From positions 50,145 to 114,144 of the forward strand of contig JASJFT010000145.1 in assembly GCA_030770425.1 (NCBI GenBank): a stretch of DNA of 64,000 bases. Reading direction: 5' to 3'. Of the stretch, positions 12,217 to 22,047 are shown in pieces. Made by a program: the position numbers and the translations under genes. Under the pieces are notes generated by a model. That model was given only the letters and a program-made list of their open reading frames with translations, searched no databases and had not been told where the DNA came from. How positions within the stretch are numbered: position 1 is the first letter of the stretch; each line of letters opens with the position of its first letter. The DNA is from Darksidea phi. Lineage: Eukaryota; Ascomycota; Dothideomycetes; Pleosporales; Lentitheciaceae.

Positions 12217-12692
12217 TTATTCATCGTCATACACTCCTCCATTGCTTCTGCTGCGACCACGTTTGTGAGGCTTCGATATGGCGGCCTCTCCTTCGTCTTG
12301 GTTGCCAAAGAAAGATTCGTCGGCCCATCCATCAATCATCAGCTCGCGAGATATACCGTGCCATGGCTGCTCATGAAACCCCTCTTGCTGCCAACGTTGC
12401 AAGGGTGTGTATACGTGGGAGGCTTGCTGGTCCGTACACGGAGACGCCCTGTTCGAGTTATGGCGGTCGACCTGAGAACGCGTCTGGCCGGCGGCGGCTC
12501 GCTTGTTGGAGCCCATAGGCTCATTGTTTCGGTTCGCTCCGGTCTATTTGGTGTTAGCATAATTCGGATACCGACCATACATCCGGATCCTACTGTTGGA
12601 AGAGCTCCAACGCCATTTAGTCTATTCAAACCACTATCATGATCGCAATCTCTAGTCGTCTTGGTTGGGTCCTGTGGATTGGAGTTGGACAT
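12217..12692 (-). CDS. Small hypothetical protein (two exons)
   Basis: Proposed exons 12594-12692 and 12217-12543 on the minus strand give 141 aa beginning MSNSNPQDPTKTTRDCD. The 50-bp intron starts GTAGGA and ends in a strong GCTAACA branch site plus CCAAATAG acceptor; both exons meet in phase 0. The protein is hydrophilic, rich in N, R, Q and E, has a WADESFFGNQDEGEAA stretch and a basic KPHKRGRSRS patch near the C-terminus, and ends VYDDE. No known domain is recognised. A longer 206-aa ORF reads through the intron in another frame and looks spurious. Confidence 0.5.
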
Positions 12693-13981
12693 GTCGTTAG
12701 ACGTGTACAGAAACCACGAAGACAATGTGGCCGAGGATATATGGATGGAAAAGGAGTGCGTCTGGAGAAGGGACGCAGGAGACTGTGAGGAGACTGCGTG
12801 AATGTGTGGAGTCCATGCAGGGCGGTTATATAGAGGAGAAGAGCGGAGAAAGGGGGAGGGCGAGAGAGGAGAGGCGAGGCGAGAAGAGGAAGCAATAGCG
12901 TTAACTTCAACCAAAGCCCATTGCCACTCAACGTCCCTTTCGGACTTCATCCTTGCCAAGTCGCGTAGCCCCGTGCCGTAGACATATACGAGGAAGGAAA
13001 GGAAAGGAACCCATGCTCGAGAACTATTGGAGGGTGGGTCCGCGCGCCACTGCTTGTAAGCTACCTGTTTCTAGACTTGATAGCGTGGTACGAAGCATGA
13101 GAAAAAGGACGAGTTCGTTGCAAAGAATATGGAAGTACCCCTGACTGCAGGATACAGAGCAGAAAATGCAGAGTGTATACTATAGGCTAACCCTATAATC
13201 GCAACCACAGGACGCGTCTCGGTAATCGAATCAGCCTTTGAATAGGGTTGCTGACCGGTATTGATACCAAAGACCCAGAACTACGCGCCGTAACAAAAGA
13301 TTCACGATTCGGCTCGCCTGCCATTGGGTGGAAGGGCTCTCACTGCAGAAGCAGGTGACGCGATCGCTGGTGGGAAAAGTCGCCAAGAATAATACCAAAA
13401 GCACGGAGTAGATCAAAGCCTTATCTAAGTGATGAATGGTTGGGGCAATGCAAGGCTGAAACAACGATCCACAAGCTTTAACTAATTTTACCTTTACGAA
13501 TGCAGTTGGGAGTGGCACCGGCGAGGTTCCGGCTCAGCGCCAGCAGGCCGAGCGCCATTCGCGGGCTTACCGCTTCCTTCAGACATTGAGATATATAAAG
13601 CGATCAATTCCCGGAATTGTGGAGCCGCACGACCCAACTCTCGCAGTCGATCTTTTGACCGGTTAACCCGTATTTGAAAGATGGTCTCAAGCCCGATGCC
13701 ACTTCCTGTACGGAGGCCATACGGGCGAATAAGTGCTCGCGAGTGAGACCAGTACAAGGACTGCATACGCCAGCTTTTCGTAGAGCAAGGGAGTACAAAT
13801 GAGGAAGTTTTTGGCATTCTGAGAGAGAACTGCAGCTTCGATATAAGGTAAGAGACAAATTCATTAATGAAAAGCGCCCTCGGTTCATCTACAATATGCC
13901 CAACTGCTGACCACTGAGGGAGAGGAAGGCAAAGCGACCGACTTCATGCGCACACGTGGTGTTGCGGATTTCCATCCGTCT
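12693..13981. other. Intergenic region
   Basis: 1.29 kb between two minus-strand genes. ORFs on both strands are short, overlap each other and show no domain. The stretch 12830-12890 is purine-rich (gagagaggagaggcgag), compatible with a CT-rich promoter of the gene at 12217-12692. Confidence 0.45.
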
Positions 13982-15226
13982 TCAGAGACAAGTGCCGGCC
14001 AACAACTCCGAAAGAAGCGCCATGCCAATGCTCTTCGTCTCCTTTCCCTTCTTCCCCGCATCTTCATCCCCTTCACCCATCTCGACGTCCATGTTCGTAT
14101 TCTGCTTCTCGAAAATGTTGTCGAAGATAACGCGAGGATCCGCCCAAAACCGCTGCTTATCTTCGTCCGACGCAACGAACTTAAGCTTCAAAGGATTGGG
14201 CAGATTGGGGTCGATCGGGGTATCCAGATATCTCAAAGCCTATGTGAATATTAGTAGCTGCGTAAATGGAGGAAATACAATGCATACCTCTGAATCCCAA
14301 TCAACATTCGTGAGAGGGTGTCCTCCCTCAGCGTTGCGAACGACGCGCGCACCACACCCTTGCTCAGCACTAGCCTCTCTATTGCTCTCCATCCACTTCT
14401 TGAGTTCTTGTTCATCCCACTCTTGCTGCTCATCGAGGCTCGCCTGCGTATCTTCCGCTCCTTGTTCATATGCGTGGAGCCAGCGCAAGGCCAGCATCGG
14501 ACCGTACTTCTCGAATTGAGCATCTGTGATGGTGCCATTTTGGCATTTCGAGATAAATTCCTTGGGATCTTCTTCGAAGGCGTCATCTATCTTCGTTGCC
14601 ATGAGCTTATTCGAGATCTTCATCATCTTCTTGATATCAGAACGGCTGAAATTGATCAAGTCGAGACTGCCGCGTTTCCAGTAGTCGAGGAATTTCTCGC
14701 GCGCGTAGAAAGTGTTCTCGCGCCAGTCAGGCGATACAACGAGGGATTCGAACCAAGCACTAACAAAGAGTCTGACAAATCCTTCCACACCAGGTTTGGG
14801 GAAGTATTGCCGGTCGAAACCTGAAGCCCACGCGAAAACCATGATGAGAAGGTTGTATCGTGTGTTCCTGAAGTGGCGACTGAAGGAGTGACTGGGGTCG
14901 ACATTCCAATACCATATTGCTCGATTTAGCGTATGCTCATGGAGGTCCAACGACGGGCGAGCGGTGAAATTCCGTTGTGCAATTTCTTCGTATTGCATGA
15001 GGTATAGAGGAAGTTGCATATCTTCTGGAGCGAAGGTGACAAGGTAGTCGAGGGAGTCCCTGTAGATATCTTGAAGGGTGGGGAGAGCAACGCGCATGAA
15101 CTCCAATTGGAGTACACGGGCAAGCTTGTACGCAAAGGCTTGCCTTGCAACACGGTCGCGGTTGTCGAGCTCCTCGTTAGAGAGATACTCGATGTTTACA
15201 ACATCCATCGTATACTCATCGGCCAT
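13982..15226 (-). CDS. Conserved-looking hypothetical protein, 398 aa
   Basis: Exons 14288-15226 and 13982-14239 on the minus strand. The 48-bp intron has a GTATGC donor, a CTACTAAT branch site and a CATAG acceptor, phase 0. The start MADEYTMDVVNIEYL is chosen at 15226; an in-frame ATG further upstream would translate a (TG)n microsatellite into a His-Thr run and is rejected. The protein is acidic and largely helical, with aromatic-rich segments (HTLNRAIWYWNVDPSHSF, YNLLIMVFAWASGFDRQYF, GFVRLFVSAWFESLVV) and an acidic C-terminus (MDVEMGEGDEDAGKKGKE). I do not recognise a domain. Expression is likely, given the clean two-exon structure. Confidence 0.75.
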
Positions 15227-15252
15227 GATGCTGTTGTGATGTCGCTGTGGTC

Positions 15253-15254
<2 letters not shown>

Positions 15255-15286
<32 letters not shown>
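15255..15286. repeat. (TG)16 microsatellite in the 5' leader of the 398-aa gene
   Basis: Perfect TG dinucleotide run, read as CA on the coding (minus) strand, ending 29 bases upstream of the chosen ATG at 15226. Confidence 0.95.
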
Positions 15287-15287
<1 letters not shown>

Positions 15288-15391
15288 AGAGCAAGTGCGA
15301 AAGAGCCGAGCGAGAAATTTGGTGGCAGTGCGGGGAGGTGACGCAATATGTTGCGTTTGCTGTTCTTATTGTTCGTTGGGTTGTTAGGTGA

Positions 15392-15525
15392 GTGAAGTGA
15401 AGGCTCGTAAGTGAAGTGAGGGAAAACTCGTGAGTGAAGTGGGGGAAAACTCGTGAGTGAAGTGAGGGAAAAGCCGTAAGCGGAGTGAGAGAAAAGTCGT
15501 GACTAGAGTGGTAGAAAAGCTATAC
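15392..15525. repeat. 23-bp tandem repeat array, about five units
   Basis: Units at 15411, 15434, 15457, 15480 and 15503 follow the pattern gtgaagtgagggaaaactcg + tga, with increasing divergence toward 15525. A shortened 19-bp unit precedes at 15392. The first three units are nearly identical. Confidence 0.85.
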
Positions 15526-16313
15526 GGGAAGCTAGTATTGAGATATAAGACTATCCATTAATAAAAGTTGAGTATACGTTAAATAGTATAAGATTATTTA
15601 GCAATTAAAAAAAAAAAAGCAAAAAAAAAGATTGACCTCCTCTAGGCCCCTCATTCTCCCAACCACCAGACTATGGGGCCTGCATAGTAGTTCGAACTCG
15701 GGGCTTTTGAGTCGGTCCCCCCAGACCCCACTATTTTCCACCTAGGACAACGGACAGTATTGTGAGACCACCCGAACTCTTATGTTTGATGACAGAGTTA
15801 CTAGCAAAGAAATATATATACGGTGCTTAATCGGATATTATGAACATGATGGCTAGTCGATGTAAAGAAGGGAGGATGGACATTGTGCGACGCGAACATA
15901 CTCCAGAGTGAAAAAGAAAATTTGTAAACACTCATTATTCAAGTGCACAGTGTGTTGCTGAAGGACAACAGGCTAAATAGAAACAATTTTCAAACTCTCT
16001 GGTCCCCGAGGCAAGCTCTCCAGATATGAGAGCCGCTTCTAGGTCTCGCCATCATGAGAATGCGTCCGCCGGCCAAAGATAAACTCACCGCAAAGGCTCA
16101 ACAAGAGAAAGACTCTGAACAAGAGCTTTTCCCACCCGCGTACCCAACTATCTCTTCATTTCCACCGAGGCCATTTCCGCTGAGTCCGTGCAGGTTCAAT
16201 TCTTTGTTCATTTTCGATGCACGGCGTCAATCCATTGAGTTCTCTCCGCAGGTCGGATAAGAATCACATCCTTTGTTCCAAAGGTGGCGTACAAAGTTGC
16301 AATTAGGAACAAA

Positions 16314-16506
16314 GGCACCTCCAGTACGAGGCAATAGGTACTGACACCCCTCTGGATCAACTTTACCAACTTCGTGTCCCAGCTTTAAGTACCTATAGTA
16401 CTCTCATCATGGTGGCAAATAGCGGCACCTCAAGTATAACGGAATGAGTACAGACACCCCTCCGGATAAGCTTTACCAACTTCGTGTCCCGATTATCAGT
16501 ACTCAT
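16314..16506. repeat. Two direct copies of a ~83-bp unit, each bounded inside by inverted arms
   Basis: Copy A (16314-16396) and copy B (16424-16506) start ggcacct and share the core ctttaccaacttcgtgtccc; their starts are 110 bp apart. Within copy A the arms 16334-16342 (ATAGGTACT) and 16388-16396 (AGTACCTAT) are perfect reverse complements. In copy B the arms 16444-16451 (ATGAGTAC) and 16499-16506 (GTACTCAT) are again perfect, although their bases differ from copy A. Confidence 0.8.
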
Positions 16507-16756
16507 CGAGCCCAACTATCCTAGTCTCGTTCTACGAAGCTCAAGTTCGCTGCGGCACACGTTCCAAGAACGCTTCGTCCCTGTTCGCTCATCATGGCCT
16601 CAGTAAAAGGTCCCACCAGGGACGCGAAGATAAAGCGCCGTGAAACTGATGCCTCAAACCGTTCCTGACCCTTGAAGTCGCTGCGCACAGAGCCTATGTC
16701 CATCTTTTCTCTTCCCCGAGTTGTGCTCGGTCCCTCTCATCACTCCCTAAACCAAC

Positions 16757-17158
16757 TTGCTAGCGGCCACAGAGCTCCATAACCGCATCTACCGGTATGC
16801 CGTGAGCCCCACCCGAAAATTTGCATACGTCCGCGATCATGAAGAGGAAGTCGATGAGGGCAGACCAACGCAGCGCATCCAATCGCTCGGCTCCTGCGGC
16901 GTAAATCGTCGGCTTCGTGCCGAGTTTCGAAACATATGGATTTTGAACGTTGTCCATCTGGACGACCCCGCTGCGTACGGATACACCTTCATGCAATTCC
17001 TGGAGAAAGACTACGTATCCGTGCCAGCGGGAAAATCGCAAATCATCGTTCCCATCTATACTATCTTTACCGACCGCGAAGGCGACTTCAACATCCCACG
17101 CCTTTTCAAACTCAAAGCCCACATTCCCCACCTGCAATATCGCCTTCAGGCAAGGTAA
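16757..17158 (+). pseudogene. F-box-like ('ELRNRIYxYAL'-type) protein, probably incomplete or decayed
   Basis: The frame reads LLAATELHNRIYRYAVSPTR, matching the start of a large fungal family with an F-box-like LPxELRNxIYxxAL motif, then 110 further residues to a stop at 17156-17158. An in-frame TAA at 16748 and no ATG near the motif mean the true start is missing or sits in an upstream exon; an ATG at 16594 (MASVKGPTRDAK) with an intron ending near 16763 is possible but unproven. After 17130 another frame continues for ~70 codons, suggesting a frameshift or an unrecognised intron. Either a poorly resolved gene or a pseudogene. Confidence 0.45.
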
Positions 17159-18186
17159 CGTAGAGTGCACTATAGAGTGCTACCGGCGAAACTGGTGTGT
17201 GCGAGGCGCTATCCACAAGTGCAACATCGTCCGGGAATTGAATATGCTACTCAACAACACTAATGTATATGTATATTGGGTTCGGACTATGCAGAAGGGC
17301 ATCGCTTTGCAATGTTCGGCTGTGCAAGTGGCACTTAGGAAGACTATGCATTTTTAAACGTCTCTAGGGAGCAAGCGGAATGGGCAAAACGGAAATTCGG
17401 GATACTGAAAAGTTGTCGAGATGGAGAGTATGAGGCGGTGGAGGGCTAATAAGGGATTGGTGGGAGGAAATCTAAGAACAGAGTTCGTTCATTGAAGGCT
17501 TAGTAGAAGCGTTGGTGCTACACTGCGAGTGGCGATGCGTGAGATAGGTCTTGAAGTGCTTGTCAAGTGCTTATCCACAAACCCCCCCCCCCCCAAAATA
17601 CAACCCACTTCTCCAACACTCACCCTCGCATCACCCAGCTCTTTCTATCCTACTGACTCACCCTTCAAAACCTATCCATTCGTCCGTCGCATATCGATAT
17701 TGCCTCATTAAGCTCGCGCATGGTATTGCGCATTATTGCTGCGCCGCACCGCCTCGCCCCTTGCACGTCAGCCCGGCTGAAATGGCGCCCGAAATGATGC
17801 GAACTGTTTGCCTACTGCGGCCGGTGGCTTATTGTTGTCATGATCAGCTGGCTGCATAAGCATCCCTCATGGCACGTTATAAGGGTGCGGCGTGGGCGCG
17901 TCGCGAGAAAGCCGTCTACGGATTCTGTTGCTTTTGGGATTGGACTAGTGCGCTCGTACGAAATTGAAGACGCCAACGACCAGAGAAGTGTTCGAATTGG
18001 ACTTGGAGAAAGAGTATTGGGATTGAAAGAGATAGATTTAAGCGCCTAATCCTACCACGTGTGATACGAAAGGAAGGAGCCTAAAGGGGCTGTGCGGGAG
18101 GGGAAGTCGTATATCTCAGTCAACAGCCGCTCGTCGCAACGACCAGACAAAAAACCACTTCCCTCACCCACCACCTCTTCCTTATA
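17159..18186. other. Intergenic region with a C13 homopolymer
   Basis: About 1 kb. It contains a run of 13 C at 17582-17594 and only short ORFs lacking features. The 3' part is the likely promoter of the proline-rich ORF. Confidence 0.45.
17582..17594. repeat. C13 homopolymer
   Basis: Uninterrupted run of 13 C; possible length-variable or assembly-sensitive site. Confidence 0.9.
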
Positions 18187-18699
18187 ATGGACCCAACCAT
18201 CCACGCGACATCGCGCGTCATTAAAACGCCCGCATTCCCCGTCATGGATGCAGAAACACCGCAAACACCAACCTCACCAACCACAACTTTGGCCCCCAAA
18301 CTCGATCCCTCACCCCCCTCGAAGAAATACACCGAACCGCTCTACACCGAAATAAACATCCCGCTGCCACCCATTCCGAAGCCAAAACCGAAACCCCTCC
18401 CACCCTCAGTGTCAAGACCGCGCCGGCACTCCCTCGCCTCGTTCCGGCCGTTCCATCGCCGCGGCTCGTCGGCGGATTCGGGTGTCGGGAAGGAGGAGGC
18501 GTGGCCGCGCATCAAGAAGGAAGTGAAGAGCAAGGAGGTGGCTGCTGCGATGGACGTGACTAGGAGAGATGGTAGGAGTGGGACTATTGACGCGCTTGCA
18601 GTTGTGCCGGCGTTGTTGGTGCTTAAGGCGGAGTTGTTTACGCCTGGGGAGGAGGGGAAGAAGAAGAGGGATGGGAAATGGGAGGACGGTATGATTTGA
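18187..18699 (+). CDS. Proline-rich hypothetical protein
   Basis: Single ORF of 170 aa, start MDPTIHATSRVIKTPAFP. The first 80 residues are dense in P, T and K (PLPPIPKPKPKPLPPSVS), followed by a Ser/Arg segment (RPRRHSLASFRPFHRRGSS) that looks like basophilic kinase target sites, then a Lys-rich helix and a short hydrophobic stretch (TIDALAVVPALLVLKAELF). It is probably disordered. No domain is recognised. Codon choice with C or G at third positions in the first half looks coding, and the antisense ORF lacks this character. Confidence 0.5.
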   Translation: MDPTIHATSRVIKTPAFPVMDAETPQTPTSPTTTLAPKLDPSPPSKKYTEPLYTEINIPLPPIPKPKPKPLPPSVSRPRRHSLASFRPFHRRGSSADSGVGKEEAWPRIKKEVKSKEVAAAMDVTRRDGRSGTIDALAVVPALLVLKAELFTPGEEGKKKRDGKWEDGMI

Positions 18700-19567
18700 A
18701 GGAAGTCGGAGTGGTTTTGGAATGAAAATGGAATACAGACATGAAGCCTAGCTCTTGAGGCGTTTGGAGGAAGCTGAAGATATGGGTTGTTGCCTAGATG
18801 GCACGATGGAGGTACATATAATGGCAAGGACTAGGAGAATCGGCCCATGAGGCATGGGATGGGGAAGATCGCAGCTGGTGCCGGTGCGAAAGGCGGATCA
18901 GAGGAGGACGCTGAGCGGCATTCGACGAGAGCCCCCGATGGTGATGTTTGACCGCATGGATTGTGGAGGGAAGTACAGGGTGTATTTTTAGCAGTAGAAG
19001 AAACATGGTAATGTGACCTAAAAGAGCTCCGAGCCTCATGCGCTGTGAGAGTTGACCGCCAGAATCATCCGCATGCGGCCTGACAGCTCAGGGCCGATTC
19101 CGGCAAGCCCCTTCACGCCTCACTCACGCCGACCGCTCAGGCCTCTGCCGTGTGCTTTAATCGCTGCGCTCATGTAAGATATCTGCTCAGCTTAATACTG
19201 GCAGCAAACGCGATTAGATTATGCACGCAGTCGCGGACGCGAACGCTGGTTCGTAGCGCTTATTGTAGCCTGCCACATGCACGAGGCGATTGCGTGCGTG
19301 GTTCGGCAAAATCCCTAAACGTTAGGCTTGCCGAGGCGGGCGGGCCCTTTCGTGGGGCCATGAGTCGAGAAAACTTTCCGTCACAGCCAGACCTTTTCAT
19401 TCATTCAACATGCCACCTCATCGCTGAACGCCCGCGCCTACACGCCCCCTAAAGGCGACCACGCTGATTCCCCGCCCGAGAGCGAACTGCCACTGTGCAC
19501 CTGAACCGCAACCCGCCCCACGAGCCCGTTGATCGAGCGCCCGCCCAAGTGCTGAAATCCTCATTCG
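18700..19567. other. Intergenic region upstream of PRS5
   Basis: About 870 bp, no supportable gene; contains GC-rich stretches near 19300-19560 immediately before the PRS5 start, where its promoter and leader should lie. Confidence 0.45.
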
Positions 19568-21174
19568 ATGGTGCGCAACATTGTCGTCCTGGGTGGCAGC
19601 GGTACGTCGCCCCTGCCCTTGAAGACCTCTGCTGACTTCGTGCTACTGCAGGCCACCCACAGCTTACACGCAAGTCTCATGCCTCCTCCGCACTTCAGCC
19701 TCTCTAACCTCCACCAGAGCAAATATGCGACCACCTCGGCATACCCCCAGCGAAGATGCTGGTGAGACCGCTTTACAATGCTCCCCGATTTTCTTGCTGA
19801 CATCTGCAAGTTGTCCAAGTTTGCGGTTGGCGAGACCCGAGTGGAGATTGGAGAATCGGTGCGCGGCAAGGATGTCTTCATCGTGCAGAGCGGCGCCGGC
19901 AAGGTCAACGACAACTTGATGGAGCTGGTACGTCTGGAAGGCTGCATATGAGGGGTTCCTCTAATCTACCCCCAGTTGATCTGCATTTCAGCATGTAGAA
20001 CAGCGTCCGCCAAGCGCATTACCGCCGTGCTCCCTCTGTTCCCGTACTCGCGCCAAAGCGACATTCCGTACAACAAGACGGGCGCCCCGCTAGCGAAAGC
20101 TCCGGCCCAGAACTGCAGCCGCTCGAACACATTTACCTTCGACAGCCGGCCGCAGACCCCGCATCCCGGCCAGCAGGCAAGCGCGGGCCTATCGAACGGC
20201 ATTGCGTCCATGGACAGGCAGCTAGAGCGCCTCAAGACCTCCCAGGACCAACGAAACGGAATCGTTCCCATTAGTCCGGTCAAGCGCACCGATACTCTGG
20301 ACTCAAAAAAGTCCGATGGCTCTGAGAAGAGCTACTTCAGCGGCGCCAACGGTACCAGTGGAGTGACAAAGGGTACCACCAAACCGCCCGTGTTCCAACC
20401 CCACCCAGGCTACAAGCAATGGGTCGCGCAAGCTGGCACACTGATTGCGGATCTCCTTACTTGCGCAGGCACAGACCACGTCATTACTATGGACCTCCAC
20501 GATCCTCAATATCAGGGCTTCTTTGACATCCCCGTGGACAATCTTTACGGCCGCCATCTCCTCCGTAAATACATACAATATAACATTCCGAGTTACCAGC
20601 AGGCCGTAATAGTCAGCCCGGACGCCGGAGGAGCAAAGCGAGCCACAGCAATCGCGGATGCGCTTGGGATGCCATTTGCGCTTATTCACAAGGTGGGTTG
20701 GATTGGATTGGAGATGCGAGGACTATAGCTGAACCATGTATAGGAACGCCGCCCGACGCAGATCAACGAGCGGCAGAATGCGACCATGATGTTAGTCGGA
20801 GAGGTCGGCAACCGAACCACAATCCTCATCGACGACCTGGCAGATACCTCGAATACCATCACACGGGCCGCGAAGCTGCTTAAGAAAGAGGGCGCGACGA
20901 AAGTGTATGCGCTCATTACACACGGCATTCTGAGCGGTGACGCTATTGAACGAATCAATGCAAGCGCACTGGACAAGGTCGTTGTGACAAATACAGTAGA
21001 TCAGCAGGAGCACAAGCAGCGGTGTCCTAAGCTTGAGGTGTTGGAGGTGGGCAACGTGTTCGCTGAGGTTGGTGCGCTCTGCCCGAGCAAGCGGACTGAT
21101 AGCTAACGAGATCTTAGGCCATCCGACGTGTGCATCACGGAGAGAGCATCAGCGTGCTTTTCGACTACAACTGA
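19568..21174 (+). CDS. PRS5: Ribose-phosphate pyrophosphokinase, Prs5-type subunit (seven exons)
   Basis: It makes PRPP from ribose 5-phosphate and ATP for purine, pyrimidine, His, Trp and NAD synthesis. Exons 19568-19601, 19652-19669, 19718-19761, 19811-19927, 19976-20692, 20744-21067 and 21118-21174 give 436 aa. Exon 2 is only 18 nt and the intron after it appears to be GC-AG (donor GCAAGT); this joins [15 protein letters not shown] correctly. Family blocks seen: [86 protein letters not shown] (PRPP-binding) and [14 protein letters not shown]. After [16 protein letters not shown] there is an ~80-residue non-homologous insertion, as in yeast Prs5. Such subunits usually act in hetero-oligomers with insertion-free paralogues. 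The region is well conserved and probably functional. Confidence 0.93.
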
Positions 21175-22047
21175 TCCCCTCACTACACCGGCAGTATCTG
21201 TTCCTTGGATAGTTGAGCTAGCGGCTCGCGCAAGGTCATACGTCCTGCGCATACTGTCTCTCTCAATTCTCTCGGTTCTCGTCTTCATGCGGGGTGATTG
21301 CTGTTCCCATTCCCCCTAATCATGGTTCGGTCATTCTTCTTCAACACCACGGAGCATAGAAACACACCACAAATACTTAGAGAAGCAGTTAGGCGAGGCG
21401 GGTTGCGGTTGCGGTTTGCGGCGAGTGTAGAAAAGTCGTGTTTCTATCTCAGTAATGCGACATTGCTGTCCTTTTCGCATGCATACACCTAGCTGAGGAG
21501 CGGTATATCAAGTACCCTTGTACTTTGCATCAATTGCATTTTGCATTTTTACAGTCGAACTTGTAGCATTGGGCGGCGTATGTCAAAAGTGGGAGTTTAG
21601 AATCCATGTGTCTGTGCATTTAAGTATGCATGCTACGTGCGGTCGGTTGTACGGACAGTCACTTTCTGTATATAGCTTTAATCTCGATGATGGTGAGGGA
21701 GGTATAGGCTTTATGAGGAAACAATGAAGGATGCATTTGGTTCATTGGTACTTTGCAATTGTATGCTGGCTCGCTGGCTTGGAATTGGAAAAGGATACTA
21801 ACGCCGTTAAACATATTCTCCCGAGGTATCTTAGTCGTGACGTCATATCCCGTAACGCCGTAATGCTCCCATAACAAAGAAAAAGAAAAGAAAAGAAAAG
21901 AAAAGAAAAAGAAAAGAAAAGAAAAGAAAAGAAAAGAGAACCACGCCAGCCCATTCAAGCACTAGACCCGTCCATCACATAGAAACTGGTACCACAGTGA
22001 TTGCACCCCCTCCGCCCCCACCCCCATCGACATGCAATCCAACCTCC
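21175..22047. other. Intergenic region with AAAAG microsatellite
   Basis: About 870 bp between convergent genes (PRS5 on plus, rhodopsin-like on minus). It contains the pentanucleotide run at 21876-21936. Confidence 0.5.
21876..21936. repeat. (AAAAG)n microsatellite
   Basis: About twelve units of aaaag with two slipped aaaaag copies. It makes the antisense FSFLF-type ORF, which is an artefact. Confidence 0.95.

Larger units (their letters stand above)
15227..16756. other. Repeat-rich intergenic region
   Basis: 1.5 kb with no solid gene. It holds a (TG)n tract, a 23-bp tandem array, A-rich runs near 15608-15630, a palindrome agttcgaact at 15689-15698, and a ~110-bp direct duplication with covarying inverted repeats at 16314-16506. 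Confidence 0.6.

Noticed and set aside
12339..12959. 206-aa minus-strand ORF
   Set aside because: It reads through the intron of the two-exon gene at 12217-12692 and has a Ser/Pro/Leu composition typical of translated CT-rich promoter DNA.
14743..14754. GGGATTCGAACC, which on the minus strand looks like a tRNA T-loop
   Set aside because: It lies inside the coding frame of the 398-aa gene (residues FES), and no acceptor stem or anticodon arm can be built around it.
15640..15790. Possible tRNA or tRNA-derived repeat around the palindrome AGTTCGAACT
   Set aside because: A- and B-box-like motifs are in the wrong order on the minus strand, and no cloverleaf forms.
16054..16260. 68-aa plus-strand ORF with Pro-rich end
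   Set aside because: Too short, no domain, and located in a repeat-rich intergenic zone.
21659..21958. ORF with repeated FSFLF residues
   Set aside because: It is an artefact of translating the AAAAG microsatellite.
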